Origin: Gaiellasilicea sp051005735 | GTDB lineage: Bacteria > Actinomycetota > Thermoleophilia > Gaiellales > Gaiellaceae | Assembly: GCA_051005735.1 (NCBI GenBank) | Contig: JBPCJB010000078.1 | Coordinates: 1 to 6,117 of the forward strand | Length of the DNA stretch: 6,117 nucleotides | Reading direction: 5' to 3' | Shown: one piece after another, positions 5,186 to 6,117 of the stretch | Numbering within the stretch: position 1 is the first letter of the stretch | How the letters are laid out: each line of letters starts with the position of its first letter | Program-made: the position numbers and the translations under genes | The notes under the pieces: generated by a model | Told to the model about the DNA's origin: nothing | What the model saw: the letters and a program-made list of their open reading frames with translations, nothing else | Databases searched by the model: none

Positions 5186-5195
5186 TGGTCCGCCC

Positions 5196-5870
5196 ATGCT
5201 CCTAGCAGTCTTCGACCTCTGGGCATTCGTCTCGGAGAATCGGGAGGAGCTGCTCGACGGGCTCCTCAACACCCTCAAGGTGTCCGCGTTCGCGATCGCC
5301 GGCGCCTTCGTGATCGGCCTCGTGCTCGGCGCCGCGCGCGCCCACCGGATCCCGGTCGTGAGCCAGCTCACCGCGATCTACGTCGAGGTGATCCGGAACA
5401 CGCCGATCCTCGTCCAGATCTTCTTCATCTTCTACGCGCTGCCGCAGCTCGGGATCGTGTTCGACCAGTTCACCGTCGCGTGGCTCTCGGTGATGATCTG
5501 GGGCGGCGCGTTCAACAGCGAGAACTTCCGCGCCGGCTTCCAGGCAGTCGCGTACCGCTACCGGGAGGCGGGCTACGCCCTCGGCTTCGCGCCGTTCTCG
5601 ACGTTCCTCAACGTGACGCTGCCGATCGGTGGGCGGATCGCGCTCCCCTCCTCGATCAACACCTACATCTCGGTGCTGAAGAACACCTCGCTGATGTACG
5701 TGATCGGCTACGCCGAGCTGACGACGACCTCGCTCAACATCAGCAACCTGACTCTCCAGACCACCGAGTCGCTGACGATGCTCGCCGTCGTCTACCTGAC
5801 GCTCGTCTGGTCGCTGTCGGCGCTGATCCGCCTGCTCGAGTCGCGACTCGCCCTGCCGGAGAGTCGGTAG
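5196..5870 (+). CDS. Amino acid ABC transporter permease 1 (HisM/GlnP type)
   Basis: This 224-residue inner-membrane subunit has about five hydrophobic segments (roughly 23-46, 61-82, 93-106, 152-175, 193-214). Diagnostic motifs are LLNTLKVS (23-30) leading the first helix, EVIRNTPILVQIFFIFYALP (64-83), and the EAA loop EAGYALGF followed by the LP of VTLP (124-143), which contacts the ATPase. SVLKNTSLMYVIGYAEL (159-175) is also typical of the His/Glu/Gln/Arg permease family. It should pair with the second permease encoded 3 nt downstream to form a heterodimeric channel. The ATG at 5196 is the first start codon in frame after the preceding gene; no Shine-Dalgarno sequence is visible because the upstream region is the hairpin's 3' arm. 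Initiation may therefore depend on hairpin opening. Confidence 0.95.
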   Translation: MLLAVFDLWAFVSENREELLDGLLNTLKVSAFAIAGAFVIGLVLGAARAHRIPVVSQLTAIYVEVIRNTPILVQIFFIFYALPQLGIVFDQFTVAWLSVMIWGGAFNSENFRAGFQAVAYRYREAGYALGFAPFSTFLNVTLPIGGRIALPSSINTYISVLKNTSLMYVIGYAELTTTSLNISNLTLQTTESLTMLAVVYLTLVWSLSALIRLLESRLALPESR

Positions 5871-5873
5871 GCG

Positions 5874-6117
5874 ATGCCCGACTGGGTCGAGCCCGTCGCG
5901 CGCTACATCCTCCTGGAAGGCCTGCCCGGAACCCTGCGCGTGTCGGTGATCGCCGTTGTCGGGAGCGCGCTGATCGGAGTCGTCTTCGGGACGCTGATGA
6001 CGATCCGGCTCCTGCCGCTGCGAGCGCTGATCCGGCTCTACATCGAGGTCTTTCGCGGGCTCCCGATCCTCGTCACCGTCTTCATCGTCTACTTCGGGCT
6101 TCCGTCTGCGGCGCCCA
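5874..6117 (+). CDS. Amino acid ABC transporter permease 2, N-terminal part
   Basis: This gene starts at ATG 5874, three nt after the permease 1 stop, behind GGAGAG (5858-5863), and runs off the window end after 81 codons. The visible part begins MPDWVEPVARYILLEGLPGT and continues LRVSVIAVVGSALIGVVFGTL as a first membrane helix. The RLYIEVFRGLPILV segment then leads into a second helix. The GLPGTLRVS and EVFRGLPILVTVFIVYFGLP stretches match the family signature seen in permease 1 (LLNTLKVS and EVIRNTPILVQIFFIFYALP), so the two are paralogous partners of one transporter. The EAA loop lies beyond the window. It is incomplete only because of the window edge, not visibly damaged. Confidence 0.92.
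   Translation, partial: MPDWVEPVARYILLEGLPGTLRVSVIAVVGSALIGVVFGTLMTIRLLPLRALIRLYIEVFRGLPILVTVFIVYFGLPSAAP

Noticed and set aside
2255..5371. Very long minus-strand open frame of about 1,000 codons opposite the HExxH and transporter genes
   Set aside because: It is an antisense shadow in GC-rich DNA. Its residues are Arg/Ser/Asp-rich without domains, and it lies opposite four genes with clear family motifs.

Overview
The window is 6.1 kb of high-GC DNA with dense, mostly short-gapped genes and frequent GTG starts. Codons almost always end in G or C. The style fits a high-GC actinobacterium, perhaps of the Thermoleophilia (Gaiellales/Solirubrobacterales) type. That placement rests on composition and gene style only, because no rRNA or other marker gene is present. 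I see no rRNA, tRNA, CRISPR array, transposase, insertion sequence or phage gene.

Left end (1-344): this stretch does not read as one clean gene. The C-terminal end of an alpha/beta hydrolase is legible from about 147 to 344. Just upstream, in a different frame (about 85-153), is what looks like the N-terminus of a luciferase-like (LLM) flavin oxidoreductase. Before that lies a short piece possibly from a MarR-type regulator. It is either a decayed or deleted gene junction or an assembly chimera.

Middle left (341-2123): a 34-residue lysine-rich protein has a strong ribosome binding site and overlaps the hydrolase stop codon. It is followed by a two-CBS-domain nucleotide-sensing protein and a receiver-only response regulator. 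A tandem VOC/glyoxalase-fold protein lies on the minus strand, convergent with the response regulator.

Middle (2124-3274): a 191-bp divergent intergenic region leads to a predicted secreted protein with an HEYGH (HExxH) zinc-protease motif and a C-terminal beta-rich region. Its GTG start has no ribosome binding site, but a TACTTT -10 box sits about 7 nt upstream, which suggests leaderless transcription.

Right half (3295-6117): a polar amino acid ABC transporter operon. A good sigma-70-like promoter (TTGACT, 17 bp, TTTGAT) precedes the genes for the ATPase, the family-3 solute-binding protein, permease 1 and permease 2 (cut by the window edge). The ATPase and binding-protein genes overlap as ATGA, and the two permease genes are 3 nt apart. 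Between the binding protein and permease 1 is a perfect 13-bp GC-rich hairpin that ends 10 nt before the permease start. It could set the usual excess of binding protein over membrane subunits. The binding protein is captured outside the membrane, the permeases form a heterodimeric channel, and the ATPase drives import; glutamate, glutamine or another polar amino acid is the likely substrate class, but the exact ligand cannot be read from sequence.

Nothing here amounts to a clearly new multi-gene system. The best items for a second look are the scrambled left end, the HExxH secreted protein, the operon-internal hairpin and the solute-binding protein without a lipobox.
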